From Plectrocnemia conspersa (taxonomy: Eukaryota; Arthropoda; Insecta; Trichoptera; Polycentropodidae): a stretch of DNA of 64,000 bases. Below are positions 18,181-31,009 of this stretch, piece by piece. Location: contig VTFK01000138.1 in assembly GCA_009617715.1 (NCBI GenBank), forward strand, positions 930,001 through 994,000, given 5' to 3'. Below the pieces are notes generated by a model. That model saw nothing but the letters and a program-made list of their open reading frames with translations, ran no database searches and had not been told where the DNA came from. Each line of letters begins with the position of its first letter. Position 1 is the stretch's first letter. Made by a program: the position numbers and the translations under genes.

Positions 18181-18779
18181 AATGGGCTCTGGGAATTTGT
18201 CCCTCCCCCCCCCTCTCATCATGTTAAATATATTAGACGAGAAGCATCGTAACTTGGTAGCTGCAAAACTTGCCAAACATAGGAACCGTATTATAAGATT
18301 GAAACGTGTACAACATGGATATTGCAACAAGATTTGAAAAGTAGCATTCTAGAAAGCCTGTTAATTGTCCCTAGATAGAGCAGGATTGAAGATAAAGAAA
18401 GAGAAAAAAGTTAAATCTTGCTATTCTTTGGTGATATTAGAAAATTTTAATCTTAGATTACTAATCTGGTGTTGGGAATCTATTTGATTAATGTCACAAA
18501 TACGCTCTAATATATTATATTGATTGCAAGCTCTAAATGTCACAGTGGAGCTTAAGCTGGTTTTTATAAATAGCATAAATAAAAAAAATCGATTCTGCTG
18601 CGGAAATCGATATCACGACTACGGATTATCCGTTCAGCACATAACGGATTATGTTTCCTTAGCACTTTTTCCATATGGCATAGGAGAGAAAATAACGGAA
18701 ACATTTTCGCCAAAACCCTTACATATATGCGAAGGTATAAATACAGGCACGTGAATGGGATAACGAGTAGAAAAAATCT
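18181..18779. other. Intergenic, no gene recognised
   Basis: A C-run at 18206-18217, then AT-rich sequence; nothing recognised. Confidence 0.3.
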
Positions 18780-19340
18780 AAAATGAATTGATACCGTTCT
18801 CGAGCACTTTGTCGGATCGCATATCGCACATCGGGCGCGATCACGTTCGGTTTACCCCCGCCACCCACATCGCAGTGTATATTCGAGTTTGAGGTTATGT
18901 CATATCGCCTTAACGCGTTTTCAATGAGCTGAAAGAGCGTCGACGCCGGATTCGAACCGAGGGCCGGAGACGTGTCCCGAATCCGAAGCCGGCGCTCAAA
19001 TTGGCGCACACTTTGCATACGAATAAAATCGTTGTAAAGTTTTTCCGGTGGTGGGGTTTGGATATTTGCTTATCCCTAGTTTACGGCTTTGTTGTGAGCC
19101 GGAGAGTATGCGAACAACGCCAAAACAAGTTTTATCGCCGCCCCCTCCGCCACTGGCGAAATTACCATTCTTATTTATCTTGGTGGGGGCGAACGCCGCC
19201 ACTGCTCGCCCGAGGAGGCACGCGCACTCGTCTTCATGTTCCTCTATATCGGTGCATGTCAATGGTCTGAGTGCGTCAGCGAACGATTTACAGCCACTTG
19301 TGCAATACAGGAATATGCTCAAACTGTGCACTTGTGTCTT
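18780..19340. other. GC- and CpG-rich island
   Basis: About 550 bp of GC-richer, CpG-containing DNA in an AT-rich setting. It is open in several frames on both strands with no family resemblance, so the open frames probably reflect base composition. On the minus strand at about 18950-18960 it contains GGTTCGAATCC, a perfect tRNA B-box, but no matching A-box or cloverleaf. It could be a promoter or a conserved regulatory block. Confidence 0.4.
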
Positions 19341-20119
19341 GGAGTCGTGGTTAAATTAGCGTTTCAAGCAGACTTTCGAACTATATGTTGTGTTGTGTAA
19401 ATATTTATACATAAGTAGCCACTGCTAATTTAATCTGTAAGGCCAATTATTATTATTCTATAAATTAAAGTTTTTTCTTAAACATTCATACACTGCCCAA
19501 AAAAGATTTTGTAACTAGTATTTTGATGACTGTTTTGGACTAAGTTTAGCATATATATTCAAAGTCATGATGTATCAAATTAAGTTTCGATGTTACAGTC
19601 AAATTATTGTTTGCATGGACATGCATTAAACATGTAGCGGTTATTGGTACATAGAAATGTTTTTGTCTAAGCGTTTAATGAAAGTTGTGATAATATGTAG
19701 TAAAAGTAGTAAGTAATATATTTGCTAGTTCATATTAAAAACATCAGTTAAAAATGGTTTTAGTGTATTTTTTCTATTATATTCCACTTAGTCAGTTTCT
19801 TCTAACAGGAATCAAGAGTAATCTGCCATCATATTAACGTTTCATTACCCTTAAAAACGCTTTTTTTATAATAGCCATATCTTGATGGAAAATCTCAACT
19901 GATGCGTCACTTACTGCCACCAGATTTTCCGAAAAATGTCAAGATGCGAATGGCGAAAATAAATTTTAAGTGACATTCTTGCACCAATTTTCTGTTCCGC
20001 GATGTCTGCGCGTCTACCGCATTTTCCGAAATGCGCTTCTATTTGAACTCACATAGGGTCTTCGTATAAGAGGACAATGAACTGTGGGGGTCGTGTCGTC
20101 TGGTGCTGGAGCTCGTGCT
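19341..20119. other. Intergenic, no gene recognised
   Basis: AT-rich to about 19900. The last ~150 bp could be the start of the internal region of the LTR element at 20138-20424, read leftward. Confidence 0.3.
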
Positions 20120-20137
20120 CACGTCGGGTTGTCACCA

Positions 20138-20424
20138 GTTTGGGGTGACTCGGTGTCGCAGTGGCGTAGCCCTACGGGTGCGTGACGGCGCCGGGTGCTT
20201 CCTGGGCCGCGTGGTAGGCGGCGGCGACTGTCAGCGGCGACGGTGGCTGACGATGGCGGCACATAGTCGGGGCTGCGGCAAGTAGTCGGCGGAAGCGGCG
20301 AGGGCGTGAGTGGAGCCAGTAGTCGAGTCTCGTAATGTAATCGGGCGACTCTTCTCTGGAGCTTCTGTCCCGTCTATTTATATATCGTACGGGAATTGTA
20401 ACCTTATTGTTACCTGTCGCCACA
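20138..20424 (-). mobile_element. LTR-like element remnant with primer-binding-like site
   Basis: On the minus strand it starts TGTGGCGACAGG, has a TATA box TATATAAATA (about 20375-20385), and contains GGGCTACGCC, close to the end of family A LTRs. Next comes TGGTGACAACCCGACGTG (20137 down to 20120), which begins with TGG as a tRNA primer-binding site should. The middle is very GC-rich. It is one LTR plus a short internal stub; no coding region is visible. The exact LTR end is uncertain. Confidence 0.55.
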
Positions 20425-23400
20425 GAACCATCTTTAGTTTATATTATAGTTGCGTCACACCATACCTAACCTAGCCTAGCATAACTTAACATAATGCAAT
20501 CATACCAAACACCTGAAGTGAAATATATTAATAACTTCTGTATATAAAGTGTTGTTTATCAGGAAATCGCTACTTGGCGCAAGGCGTTGGAGATTTTCGA
20601 AGCACCCTCTAAGGTCCTTCTTAATTAGACGAAATTATAACCAGCAAACATTTTATAGGTGTAGAGTAGTGTTTCTTCTCGAAAAAATGTCTAGTTTATA
20701 AAATTCTCATTTATCAATAAATTTTATAAAGTAATTTTTAATATATAAAATTAAATTTGTATGAATATTTTTAAAAGGTTTAAAACCACTGCCTTTTTTA
20801 TAACGATGCATACTTTTTGAATAACAAAAATTGTTTATAAATGTTTCACACTCAATCTCACCTTATTTTTGCTTGAGTAATAAAATAAGACACTCAGTTA
20901 AAAACCTTTCCGAAGGTGTATGTGCCAGATCTTTGAAAATATGCATACTTTCTCGGAAGATCGAAATAATTTGAATGACCAACACTTTTTTTGCAATTTT
21001 CTATTATTCTAACCGGCCGGCGGCATTTATCTTTGCTTTGGTGATCTAACAACCCGCTCCAATATAAATAAATTACGTATGGGAATCAGCAGAATGCTAA
21101 ACGATTTAGGACTATTTCTTTTTTGATAGTACAAAAAATTTTTTTTAATATTGTTTTTGTAAAGTAGCAACAGCTGTTATTGCAAATTGTCTTACGATTA
21201 TTATTGACAGCCGAAGGGGCTTTAATTTTTTTGTTAAAACAATTGGAAAATATCAATTTTGAGCTAAGCTCGAAATTTCAATGGGTAATTAAAGAGCCTA
21301 TTTGAAACTTTGTTGTCGATCAACATCAACTAAAAACGAGAGGAATTTTTCCATGGCTGAAATTTTTTTAACAAAAAAAGAACGAAGATGTTAGATTTTA
21401 TTTTAGATGGCATGCGTTTTTTAAAGGGTTATTTTAAGAATAATATGTAATAATGTATCTGGAATACTTTAGCATGTTACATACATTCTTGAGAAAAATA
21501 AGATGTGAAATACGATATGTTTTAATAAGTACATAATTTCAGCTAAACTATTTAGTTATAGCTTATTTTATCGCGGCATAAAACTGCAATTCTGATTATA
21601 ATTGTCAAAAAATATAATTTTAGTCTTAATCTATAAATCTATTAACTTACTATCAACCCCAAGTAAAATTTTTAAATGACTCCCTGCAATAATTAAAATG
21701 ATTTAATGTTTCATACCAGTGAGGCGGTAAATGTGTTTAAAAAATGTTCATTATTCGTAAAAATACCGGAATGGCTCTTTAGGACATTGAGAATGTCTTT
21801 GACATTGTCAGGCATGAAGGGTTAATATAATATATAATAATATATTCCTAGCTAAAGCCCCATTAATAGTGAAGGAAATTCGTAAAGAGTAAACTAATTA
21901 ATTAGGATTATTTCTAAAAAGTACATTTTATTATCTGTCTTTAAAATTATGTGATGTAGAGAGGATCGTATTTTTTTTTTTAGAAATTAAAACCGAAATC
22001 TATGATGCACAAGCTAAATCATCAACGACCCGTTACCGAAATAAATTCATCCGTATTATCCCAAACTTAACGGTCGTTTAACTGTTCGGAAGGGAGATGC
22101 TTTGGTCGTTTTGTAAGTGAGGCTTGCGATAAATTTAAAATATTTACGCTCCGCCATAATCTTGGCAGTTATGTTAACCATTTTGTTAGGCGCAGTCCAT
22201 AAGACCGCGACGGAAACCAATGCGACGCTTTACTCGAATTCTTCACTGTACGAAGACTATTCAGAAAGTTATAGGAATCGGTAGTAATAAAATAAGAACC
22301 ATGTTCAAATGTTATCTATTTCTTTACATAGCCATCTAGGAGATACATCAATGATAATTAATTATATATAATTATGAAGTAGTGAAATTAAAAGCATATA
22401 ATAGGCATTAAGTAGATTAAAATAAGGCCATTTAAAAATGTTAAGTATTCAGTAATTATTAAATTGAACGCAGATTGAATTTGCCGATAGTTTTTATATT
22501 ATTATATATAATATTGGAATGATACAATAATAAAATTTATTTGGAAAATCCAAGAATTAAATTGTCACACCTTGTATTATATATCCAATACCTACCGGTT
22601 ATGAATGTATGTACTTTGTTTTTGCAATAATACTGATACGAGTGTTACGAATACGCGACGCTCGCTGAATACCTATGGATATATGTGTATATATACAACA
22701 CCTACCTGGGGCAATATTGTGACTTATTTATCTTAAATCTGGGAAAGCGCGCCGCCGTAAAATGCGGGAAATGCGAAAACTCTGCCGAGAGACGTACTAG
22801 TACAGGCGACACTTCATAAACGACGACAATAGGCGCTTGAGTGCGACGTGAGAAATGGGCTTTCGAACGTCTACTTATAAAGTATATATTATAAATGTAA
22901 TATGCAATGCTAATGTGTTATTTCAAATTTGCATTGCATATTTCCCTTTTATATTCTTTTTGCTTGGGTAGATATTTCTACGCTTTGTTGAAAAACATTT
23001 TTTTTATGAACGACTATCCAAAAATTGTGATTTTGAATGTCTAAAACAGTAATTTAGAATGAAATATATTCAATATAATTTGATAAAAAAATTGTAAAAG
23101 AAATGCAAATAATAAAATAATAATATTTTAACACACTACTTTATCAACTAAATAATCTATACATAGAGCTCTGTAAATATTTTTATAGAAACAGGGATAA
23201 AAAATATATACCGTTTCTAATTAGCCCATTTACTCTCAATAAAAAAACTTAAGAAATGCAAGAAAACACTGAAATTCAATCGAACTTTATAAAAGGTCGT
23301 TTGTAAGAATAATTCAATTTTTCAAATGCATTGAAACTTTGTATGAAAATTTTTGATCAAATATTTCTGACGTAGTCAAGAAAAGTTTATAAAATTAAAT

Positions 23401-23975
23401 TTATTGAGGAAAGCAGCAAACTTTTATAATAAATCAGAATTGCATTGTTTTATGCAAAATTTCGAGCTTGTTAATCGAACTGTTTTCATATATTGTAATA
23501 TACAATTAATTAATTAACACATTGATTAGAACATTACCATAAAAGTAGATTTTCTAAAAAAATTTTTGTTGTATTAAATATATAAAACAAAGCATTGAAG
23601 CGGTGTTTCAGGAGATTTTTGATTGGTAATATTATGCGTTACAGTGGTTAACAATATACGTTTTCAGTAAAAAATATTACGAAACTTTGCGGCAACTAGG
23701 CGTGAAATTTAAGCAAAATTTACATAGCAATATTCAAGAAGTGTAATATTTGAAAGTAGTAGAGCTACTGCTTTTATTTCTATTTATTTCCTACAGCGGT
23801 ATATTAATTCCTGAATAATCCAATAAATGTTCAATGTAATTGAGGCGATTTATTAGTATATAAATTGTTGAAAAATCAGTAACATAATATGATATACATA
23901 TAGTAAACTTATATTTTTTTGTGAGCATGATATTAAGAAAATATTCTTAATATGAATATTTTATTTAAATAAACT
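20425..23975. other. Intergenic desert, no gene recognised
   Basis: 3.5 kb, mostly very AT-rich. GC-richer patches occur at about 22020-22260 and 22640-22880. No open frame of note. Confidence 0.35.
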
Positions 23976-24151
23976 GTTACTAAAGATCTTGGAATCACTT
24001 TTATTGTCTAATAGAGGTTCTCTATATATTAAATGGCGTCTGCAATAAATATTTCAAGATTAGTTTGTATTTTTAAATATGAATATTTAATTAAGTAAAT
24101 TCTCCTTCTTAATTAAAAAAATATAGAAAAGGTTTCTGAGATATCTTTGTA

Positions 24152-25008
24152 GAGTACGCTCGGGATAAGGATGCCAGTTTGTTATTGTGTGCGTGTACAT
24201 GTATATGAGAGGGAGAAGCGATGTAGCGTGTACTTCGTTGTCTCGCTTTCTTTTTTAAGGACAGTCGCTGATTCGTCAACGCTGGTATTCGTCATTAAAG
24301 TGCAGTCTGGCACAGAAGTTCGATCTTCTCTAGTGATTTATTTTAAATAATTTTGTGTTGATATTGGTTTAACCCAGATATGCCCACTGTCCCATGGGTA
24401 GGTCACTAAACTCGTGCCACTGTTTTTATTTATAAATGAAATTTTAAGAGAACAAAATTTCTTGGGCATATCTGGGTTAATTGATATCAAGGCTTCAAAA
24501 ATACACTGTAAGTTATTCGTTCTCTTACCCGTGGATTAAAATATTTTAATTATTTTTCCATTAATCCGTACGTTGTTGGTTTTTTACACTATTCTCTGTA
24601 AGGCTTAAAAAAGTTATTATTCTTATCGTTGCGCCAATGATATTTTTTTAATTTATTCAATGGACTCTAATGATTTAATAGAGTCGTCGAGCCATTAAAC
24701 AATCTGCGAATAATTTCTTTCCATATTTTATATCTTTTTGCTTTTGAAGAATTGCATAATTTTTTTGGCTAGTGAAAGATTTTGAATTTTGCGAATATTT
24801 AATTAATGACATCTATGTCTGGTTTCTTCGATTATATAATATATTTTTAATTGTCCGTTGAAATTTCCAACTTAGCTCAGATGTATGTATGTTAAATAAA
24901 CATATTTTCTTTTAAAATAAAAAAATAAAATATTCTGAGCGAAATTGTTTTGAGCCACACAGTTCACGCACACAATAACAAACCGGAATCCTTATCCCGA
25001 GCGTACTA
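24152..25008. mobile_element. 857-bp TIR element with TA target duplication (Tc1/mariner or pogo-like, non-autonomous)
   Basis: 44-bp terminal inverted repeats (24152-24195 and 24965-25008) differ at about four positions; the core is AGTACGCTCGGGATAAGGAT. TA flanks it at 24150-24151 and 25009-25010. Both terminal bases may be mutated from the CAGTA start common in this superfamily. No transposase reading frame is seen, so it depended on an element elsewhere. Confidence 0.75.
24373..24476. mobile_element. 104-bp piggyBac-like mini-element (TTAA target site)
   Basis: Perfect 14-bp inverted repeats CCCAGATATGCCCA (24373-24386, 24463-24476), flanked on both sides by TTAA (24369-24372, 24477-24480). 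piggyBac elements duplicate TTAA and usually begin with CCC. Too short to code for anything. Confidence 0.75.
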
Positions 25009-25210
25009 TAAAAGAATATAAATTTATTATCCGTTCTTGTATCCCAGCGCCTAGGATACTATTCGAGTTTTGACAGAAAGTTGAATGTCGTTAATCATTT
25101 AAAGGATGTTGTTGAAAATCGAATTATTCTCGAAGAATATAAATTTCTGGTTATGAAACGTCTTCGAGAATCATCTGATGATGCCACGAAACTATTAAAT
25201 AATTAACTTC

Positions 25211-27394
25211 ATTCCTATTCGCAATAAATAATAAGCATGATAGACCAGTGGTGAATAATATTCGAATTCCATATAGAATTAATAATTGTTTTTTTTTAAT
25301 AATTCCGATCAATTATCTCAGTTATATTACGAATGAATATCGTAATAAATAATTAAAATAAAATTGTAAGCTATATGTCATTCTTTTAACTCTAACTACT
25401 TACTTAGTAGTTGTTGAATATTTTTACCCTTTTCACAAAACGCATTAGGCGAACATCTGTCATGTTAAAAGAAAGGGATTACAATAAAAAAAATGCATCG
25501 AAACCTTTGTAATTATATTAAAAAATAAATATAGGAATATTTTAAAGGTATTTAATCACTGTAAAATACTGAGAAAATATTGTCTGAATTAAATAAAGGT
25601 CCATATAAAGTTTTTGTTATATTTCAAGTAATAATGGCAGATTATATAATGGATTTTATCTTTTTCCCCGTTACTCTGTTAGATCTTGTATGATATATCA
25701 TATGTAGTTTTTACGGTATTTCCAAGTGGTTCGGGCTTATTCGTAACAAGGCGTTGTAATTAGAAAATCTGCAAAGAAACCTGCAGATACATACATAGTT
25801 TCCACCTCCGATGAGAATATAATAATACCGTTAATTTATTTTATGGTATTATTTTACTCTTTACAGATATACGTAGCTTGCTCCAATTACGGACACAATT
25901 TTCCGTCTCCCCTTCGGCGGTGAAGCTAAATATTTTTTCACGTCGTCAAAGTAATTTTTGACACAATAAGACATTTTAAACTCACCCCCGACGCTTTGTT
26001 AACAAATCGTTACAATAACTCAGCGTCCCCGTCGCCGCTGGAACGTTAACGTTATGAATGGACAAGTCTTTATGGCTTTGTGCCAAGGGCGGCCGTTTAG
26101 CTCCTTATTTTCACGTACACACAAATAAAGCCTATATACTCGTCACGCATATTTGAAACAACACAATGCCTCGAATAGTGGACACTGGAAAACACCATTA
26201 TTGACCCACTCAATTATAACACTATCTGAACGATCTCATTGCCATAAGAAGTTCTTTATTGTTACGATTTGACTTTCGTTAATTATGCTCTTTATTAATA
26301 TCAGTTCATAAATTAGTGAGAATATTAATCTAGCAAACTAGTGAAAAGGCAATTCAATAATATAATAAATCTCTAATGATATATTTGGAAAATTAGTATT
26401 TTTTTAAGATTAACACTTTCAAAGCACATTTAAATTTATTTAGTTTATTTTTCAACGGCATTAAAGTCGACCCTGCTCTATTGTTCGGCACCTAACGCGC
26501 GAAAAATTTTTGCTACTAAGCAATTCTGGTAGTTTTGCTTCAATAGAAACACATTGTACAAACATAACTCATTCATTTGCAGTCAGAAATTTATGAGGCG
26601 CAAACGTCGCACTTTAATACGCAGATGATTCATCATTTATACATGGTTGAATTTCATATTCAAAGTACTCAAAGTAAAAATTAGAATGTTCAATAAGTTA
26701 AAAACGATACTAAATAAATACTATAAAAGAAGTATTTTTTTTGCATCAATTCATCAAACTATATTTTAGCACAGCGAAAGTGTATATGTGATATGATCCC
26801 ATTTTAATTAATATTATCAATTTTTTTTCATATACTGTTTCATATACACTTAATTCAAAACCTGTTCAGCTAGAATTAACGATACTTTAACGTCATTAAA
26901 AATGGTTAAATGTTTGCGTGATGAAAAAATAGGTATACAATTTCAAAGCGTTTCAGTGGGACCTTTCTTTCTTTCTTTGTGTCTTAATTTTTTTCCCGTC
27001 TATTCTTCATAAAGTTTAAAACGTAAAAGGGGGAATTAACGCTTGCTCCCTTTTATATTATACAAATTTTCTCTCAAATGCCGTCGTTCATAATGTCGAA
27101 ATTTTCGTTTTATTCTTTAATGCGGCATATCTTAAATAATGTTCATAGGTATTTGTTCTGGACTTATTTATCATTCTGTTTGTTTTGTATACAAAATATA
27201 CTTTTGCTTTTTGTTATTATTGATAAAATATAGGCGTATCATAATTTATTATTATTATTGAATAATCGATAATTATATTATTGACATTGATATATTAAAA
27301 TTAATACATGTTTTTTAATACTATATTAAAAAAATTAAGAAATATTTTGAATCGTTTTTTTAATACTATATTTATTTAAATCTATCTAAATGCG
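25211..27394. other. Intergenic, no gene recognised
   Basis: AT-rich with a GC-richer patch at about 25870-26110. No coding trace. Confidence 0.35.
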
Positions 27395-27745
27395 AGATGT
27401 TTGTCCGAGCGGTGATAGAGAAACTGGCGCAGGGATGTTGTCGGTGGAAGACCCTCAGGGGTCTTGTAGATGATGTATAGCGGAAGTTGAGCCCTCACTG
27501 CTACGGTGAAGTCCCTTTCAGGATGTGAGCGCCCATGACGCGTCTGCTGGTCTTTTCAAATGTCTGCCAGAGTCTCTGAGTGTCTGATTGTGACTACCCT
27601 CTCCTCATCGGAGTCCAGGCTTAAGTATCCAGGGCTGCAATGTTTGCTGACCAATCAAACCATGCAGCGATCATTTACCCAATCGATGCATTTGCTTCTT
27701 AGAATCAACGAAATAAGTATACGCCTTTAGAAAGTGACATATCCT
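27395..27745 (-). repeat. LTR-like repeat, family D, copy 1 (partial)
   Basis: Matches 38120-38450, sharing GTATACGCCTTTAGAAAGTG, the CAGGATGTGAGCG block and TTGCTTCTTAGAA. It also shares the CCTCTCCTCATCGGAGTCC block with the family A LTRs, so the two families are related. Right part truncated. Confidence 0.55.
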
Positions 27746-28624
27746 AGGTGAACTATATAATATTTATTTTAAATCTTTTAAATTAATCCTTGAGCTCCAC
27801 GTGTCTGACAATATTGAAATTTGATTAACTCTGACATACTGTTGATTTCTTTTAACGGTTTTCCAACCATTCCAAACCGAAATTAAACGGCCAAAAATCG
27901 GTTTAAACACTTGATTTATGTACGCCACATCGGGAGAACTATTTCGATCGAATTAATTGGCCCGACCGCGATCGTTCCTCCGGCGATAAATCTAATGCAT
28001 CGGAAGGCAGTTAAGATGATTCAGTGTCTGTGAATTTTATGCAAAAATGATGCAGTAAAGTGGGAGAGCGGCGAGCGCAAATGCGACAGAGGCAATTCCG
28101 TTTTACAACTACTACGCTGTTAACCGGAATACCAACGGCCTGATTAGACACGTTCAGTTACGTATTGCGGATATCGAAACATGCGAGCTCTTCGCGAAAG
28201 CTGCGGAGCGGAGCGGAGCGAGTCACGTACGCGGATAGGATATACGGCCAAATTTGCACTTATCGATGGAATATTTTATGGTGCAGATTTGGTTTGTATT
28301 TTTTATTTGGAGATGAATCAAAGCTGCGTTTCTAAAATATTTTATCAAACATCAGCACGGTTATATTTTTTGTATCAGAGCCATGTAGCAAATTCGCGAC
28401 CTGATCTCTAAGCAAAAGTTGACTTAGCTCCAAGCATGTATATATTCAGCAACATTTCATTCCATTTCTTGGAAATCTATGATATCATATAGTCTATAAT
28501 ATTCCACTAGATTCTAACATATTCTAAAATGTTTGATTATTGCATAGTGTTACATATGTGTAACAAGCGCCGAGCCATTGTGTTTTCAAATTATTCCGAT
28601 AGATGTCTCTGTACGCGTAATAAT
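27746..28624. other. Intergenic with a GC-richer patch
   Basis: About 27870-28210 is GC-richer; the rest is AT-rich. The frame at 28181-28411 resembles no known protein. Confidence 0.3.
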
Positions 28625-28939
28625 GGCACTTGCTTGGGGGCGGCATATTCGCGATGGGATCGTCTAGTGTGGTTCTTAACCCTGAATGCACTAAAACATA
28701 TATAAATACACGAATAACAAGATCTTAATAATAACCAATTTATTATTTTAAAAAATGCTGATTTTATGACACTGAAAAAAAGGTATGGGGGAGGGGGCTG
28801 CAATTTTAAGGATCCCCTTGGGCGGCACATACCCTAGCTATATTTGGATTTATAGGATTTATATATGTTTTAGTGCATTCAGGGTTAAGAACCACACTAG
28901 ACGATCCCATCGCGAATATACCGCCCCCAAGCAAATGCC
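28625..28939. repeat. Foldback element with 83-bp arms
   Basis: Arms 28625-28707 and 28857-28939 are inverted copies with only a few mismatches around a 149-bp spacer. The same peptide (AFRVKNHTRRSHREY) therefore appears in frames on both strands. GC-rich ends (GCCGCCC) outside AT-rich inner parts suggest a DNA-transposon foldback. No target duplication identified. Confidence 0.75.
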
Positions 28940-31009
28940 GCCCGGGGCGGCCCACCCGCTCCGCCCCCCATACCTACGCCTCTGATTGTCTCTAAATTAG
29001 TTAAATTCTTACAAATTATATTCCCAGATATCCTACATTTAATTATAGTTTAAAATAAAATTAAAATATACTCAACCTATTCGTTTTTCAAGAAAACTCG
29101 TATTCAATAGTATTGCTATATTCAGTGAATAAGAAAAAAATATTAGTGTGTTTATCTGTAATATACCAATATTATAATATCAACTATTATTTATTGGTTT
29201 TTATTTTAACTCGATAGACCTGACTTTTACTGCAGCTTTGTTAATTGAAACAATGTATATTGCAGTTTATACGGTTATCAGAGTGAGGTTAACATTTTCT
29301 TAAAAAAATTTGCTCTACAATTTTTGATTGAAATCCGAAAATTCTGTTATAAATTATTTGTTAGTGTACAACACTTAACACTTGAACATAGCAGTTATTT
29401 AGTTAAAACGTTTGGTATTTCCGTCTATTTGGTTGTAGCACTTATAGAATTCCGGATAATTTTAAATCAGTTATGTAGATGAAACATTTGACTAACGTTT
29501 TTCAGAGTAAATATTTTATTGTTATATAGAAAATTATATATTAATTGTTTTTAACTCATTCTTATATATGATTTATAGTTATAATTTCAACAGGTGTATA
29601 TCAATCAAATTAAATGATGCAATAGAAATGATTTATATCTTTAGACCATCGAATGGAATGAAATCCGAGTAATAATTCATTCCTGAGCTTATTGAAAATT
29701 TAAAAAGCAATTTATTTGATATTAAAAAAACATTTATTTAAGTAGAAAATATAGTATTGTTTATATATAACTACTTAAAAAATAAATATAATTGCTAGTA
29801 TTTTAAATTAACTATGCAAATAATATGAATAAGATGTTTTATTTAATTATAAAATTATTATTCTTACAGAACCTCTAAGTAGAGCTAGTGAATATTTAAT
29901 AGTGTTACTAAGTTTATTTCGTGAAGTTAAAGATTGACTTGTGAATATATTTTGCACATGAAACTGACCCCAAAGTCATAAATTTTATACGCTTAAATAA
30001 GCATATCATTTTTTTAAAATTACCATTACGTTTATAACATTGTAACAAATATTCTAATACATAATATTTGGCATATTTCCAAATATTTTTAGCGTATAAA
30101 TGACGCATTTAATACCAATGAATAGTATTATAAATAATTGTTATTTTATACAATATCGCAAAACGTACATACGCATATATAAATTAAACTAAGGGTGTTG
30201 TTCGTGATTTTATTTTGCTTCGCTTGCATGGAGTTTCGATTTAGTTTCGCAGTTTATTTTTCTTTCTGTATTACTTTTGGCGCAACTATAACTCACATAA
30301 ACGACAGCAGTCTGCAAAGAGGACAATATAGACAAAGGATTGTATCTATCCCGATACAGAATTAAGAGAATCTGCTTTGTCGGACTGCAACTAGCTCGGT
30401 TCGTTGCAGACTCGTAACGTCTTTGCGTTTCTCTCTTGTTGCTCTCTTATTAGGATATTGACTTCAGAGACTGAGGCAAAAGGGATTTACTTATTTGAAC
30501 GGCAGACAAGAAAGAGCAAACACTATTAGTGGCGAGCATTAGCACGCCGAAGCCAAGTGGATGTCTTGAGTTCAGAAATTGAACAAGATAACATTGAAGC
30601 AATTTCGGCAAAATCGGTTTCAGTTTTAATGTGAAAATGTTATGTGTATATTTTTAAAATAAAATAATATTAATACTGTTTTATATAGTAATTTAATAAG
30701 TAAATACATCAAAAGTTTCATTTAACATTACGTTATGAATGCTTCATATTTGATGGAAAATCAGGAAAAAGTTAGGATAATGTCTTCATTTAATTACATT
30801 GTATTATATGTGTTTATATAATATAATTGGAAATATTTCTACATTGTTGGGTTTATCAATTGAATAACCCTTCCATTCAACAATTGGATCGCTCAATATA
30901 GGGATTAAATCAGCAGGTCTAAAAACGGGCATACAGTTTTTAATAGAATTTTAAGCGTCTGTTGTATTTATCAGAAACCCGGCTTTTAAAATAAATTTTT
31001 ATATTAATT
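28940..31009. other. Intergenic, no gene recognised
   Basis: AT-rich, with a GC-richer patch at about 30220-30560. No coding trace. The left edge (28940-28990) is GC-rich and belongs to the foldback surroundings. Confidence 0.3.

Larger units (their letters stand above)
23976..25210 (+). pseudogene. Decayed LINE (family B) split by a TIR element
   Basis: 23976-24151 matches the LINE at 35290-35550 (shared CTAAAGATCT, GGTTCTCT and GGCGTCTG-like blocks, with an internal deletion). 25011-25210 continues the same LINE from about 35560 to 35770 (TTATTATCCG, ATCCCAGCGCCT, TTTCGAGAATC-like blocks). The LINE is contiguous once the insertion at 24152-25008 is removed. It is a short, much-mutated copy. 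Confidence 0.65.

Noticed and set aside
18924..18995. tRNA gene on the minus strand, suggested by GGTTCGAATCC and GAGCG/CGCTC pairing
   Set aside because: The B-box is perfect, but the T-stem has a mismatch, there is no A-box or D-arm, and the span between the pairing ends is only about 63 nt. At best a relic or chance match in a GC-rich patch.
19001..19359. Three overlapping open frames in the GC-rich island
   Set aside because: Openness on both strands is expected from the base composition, and the translations are low-complexity and unrelated to known proteins.
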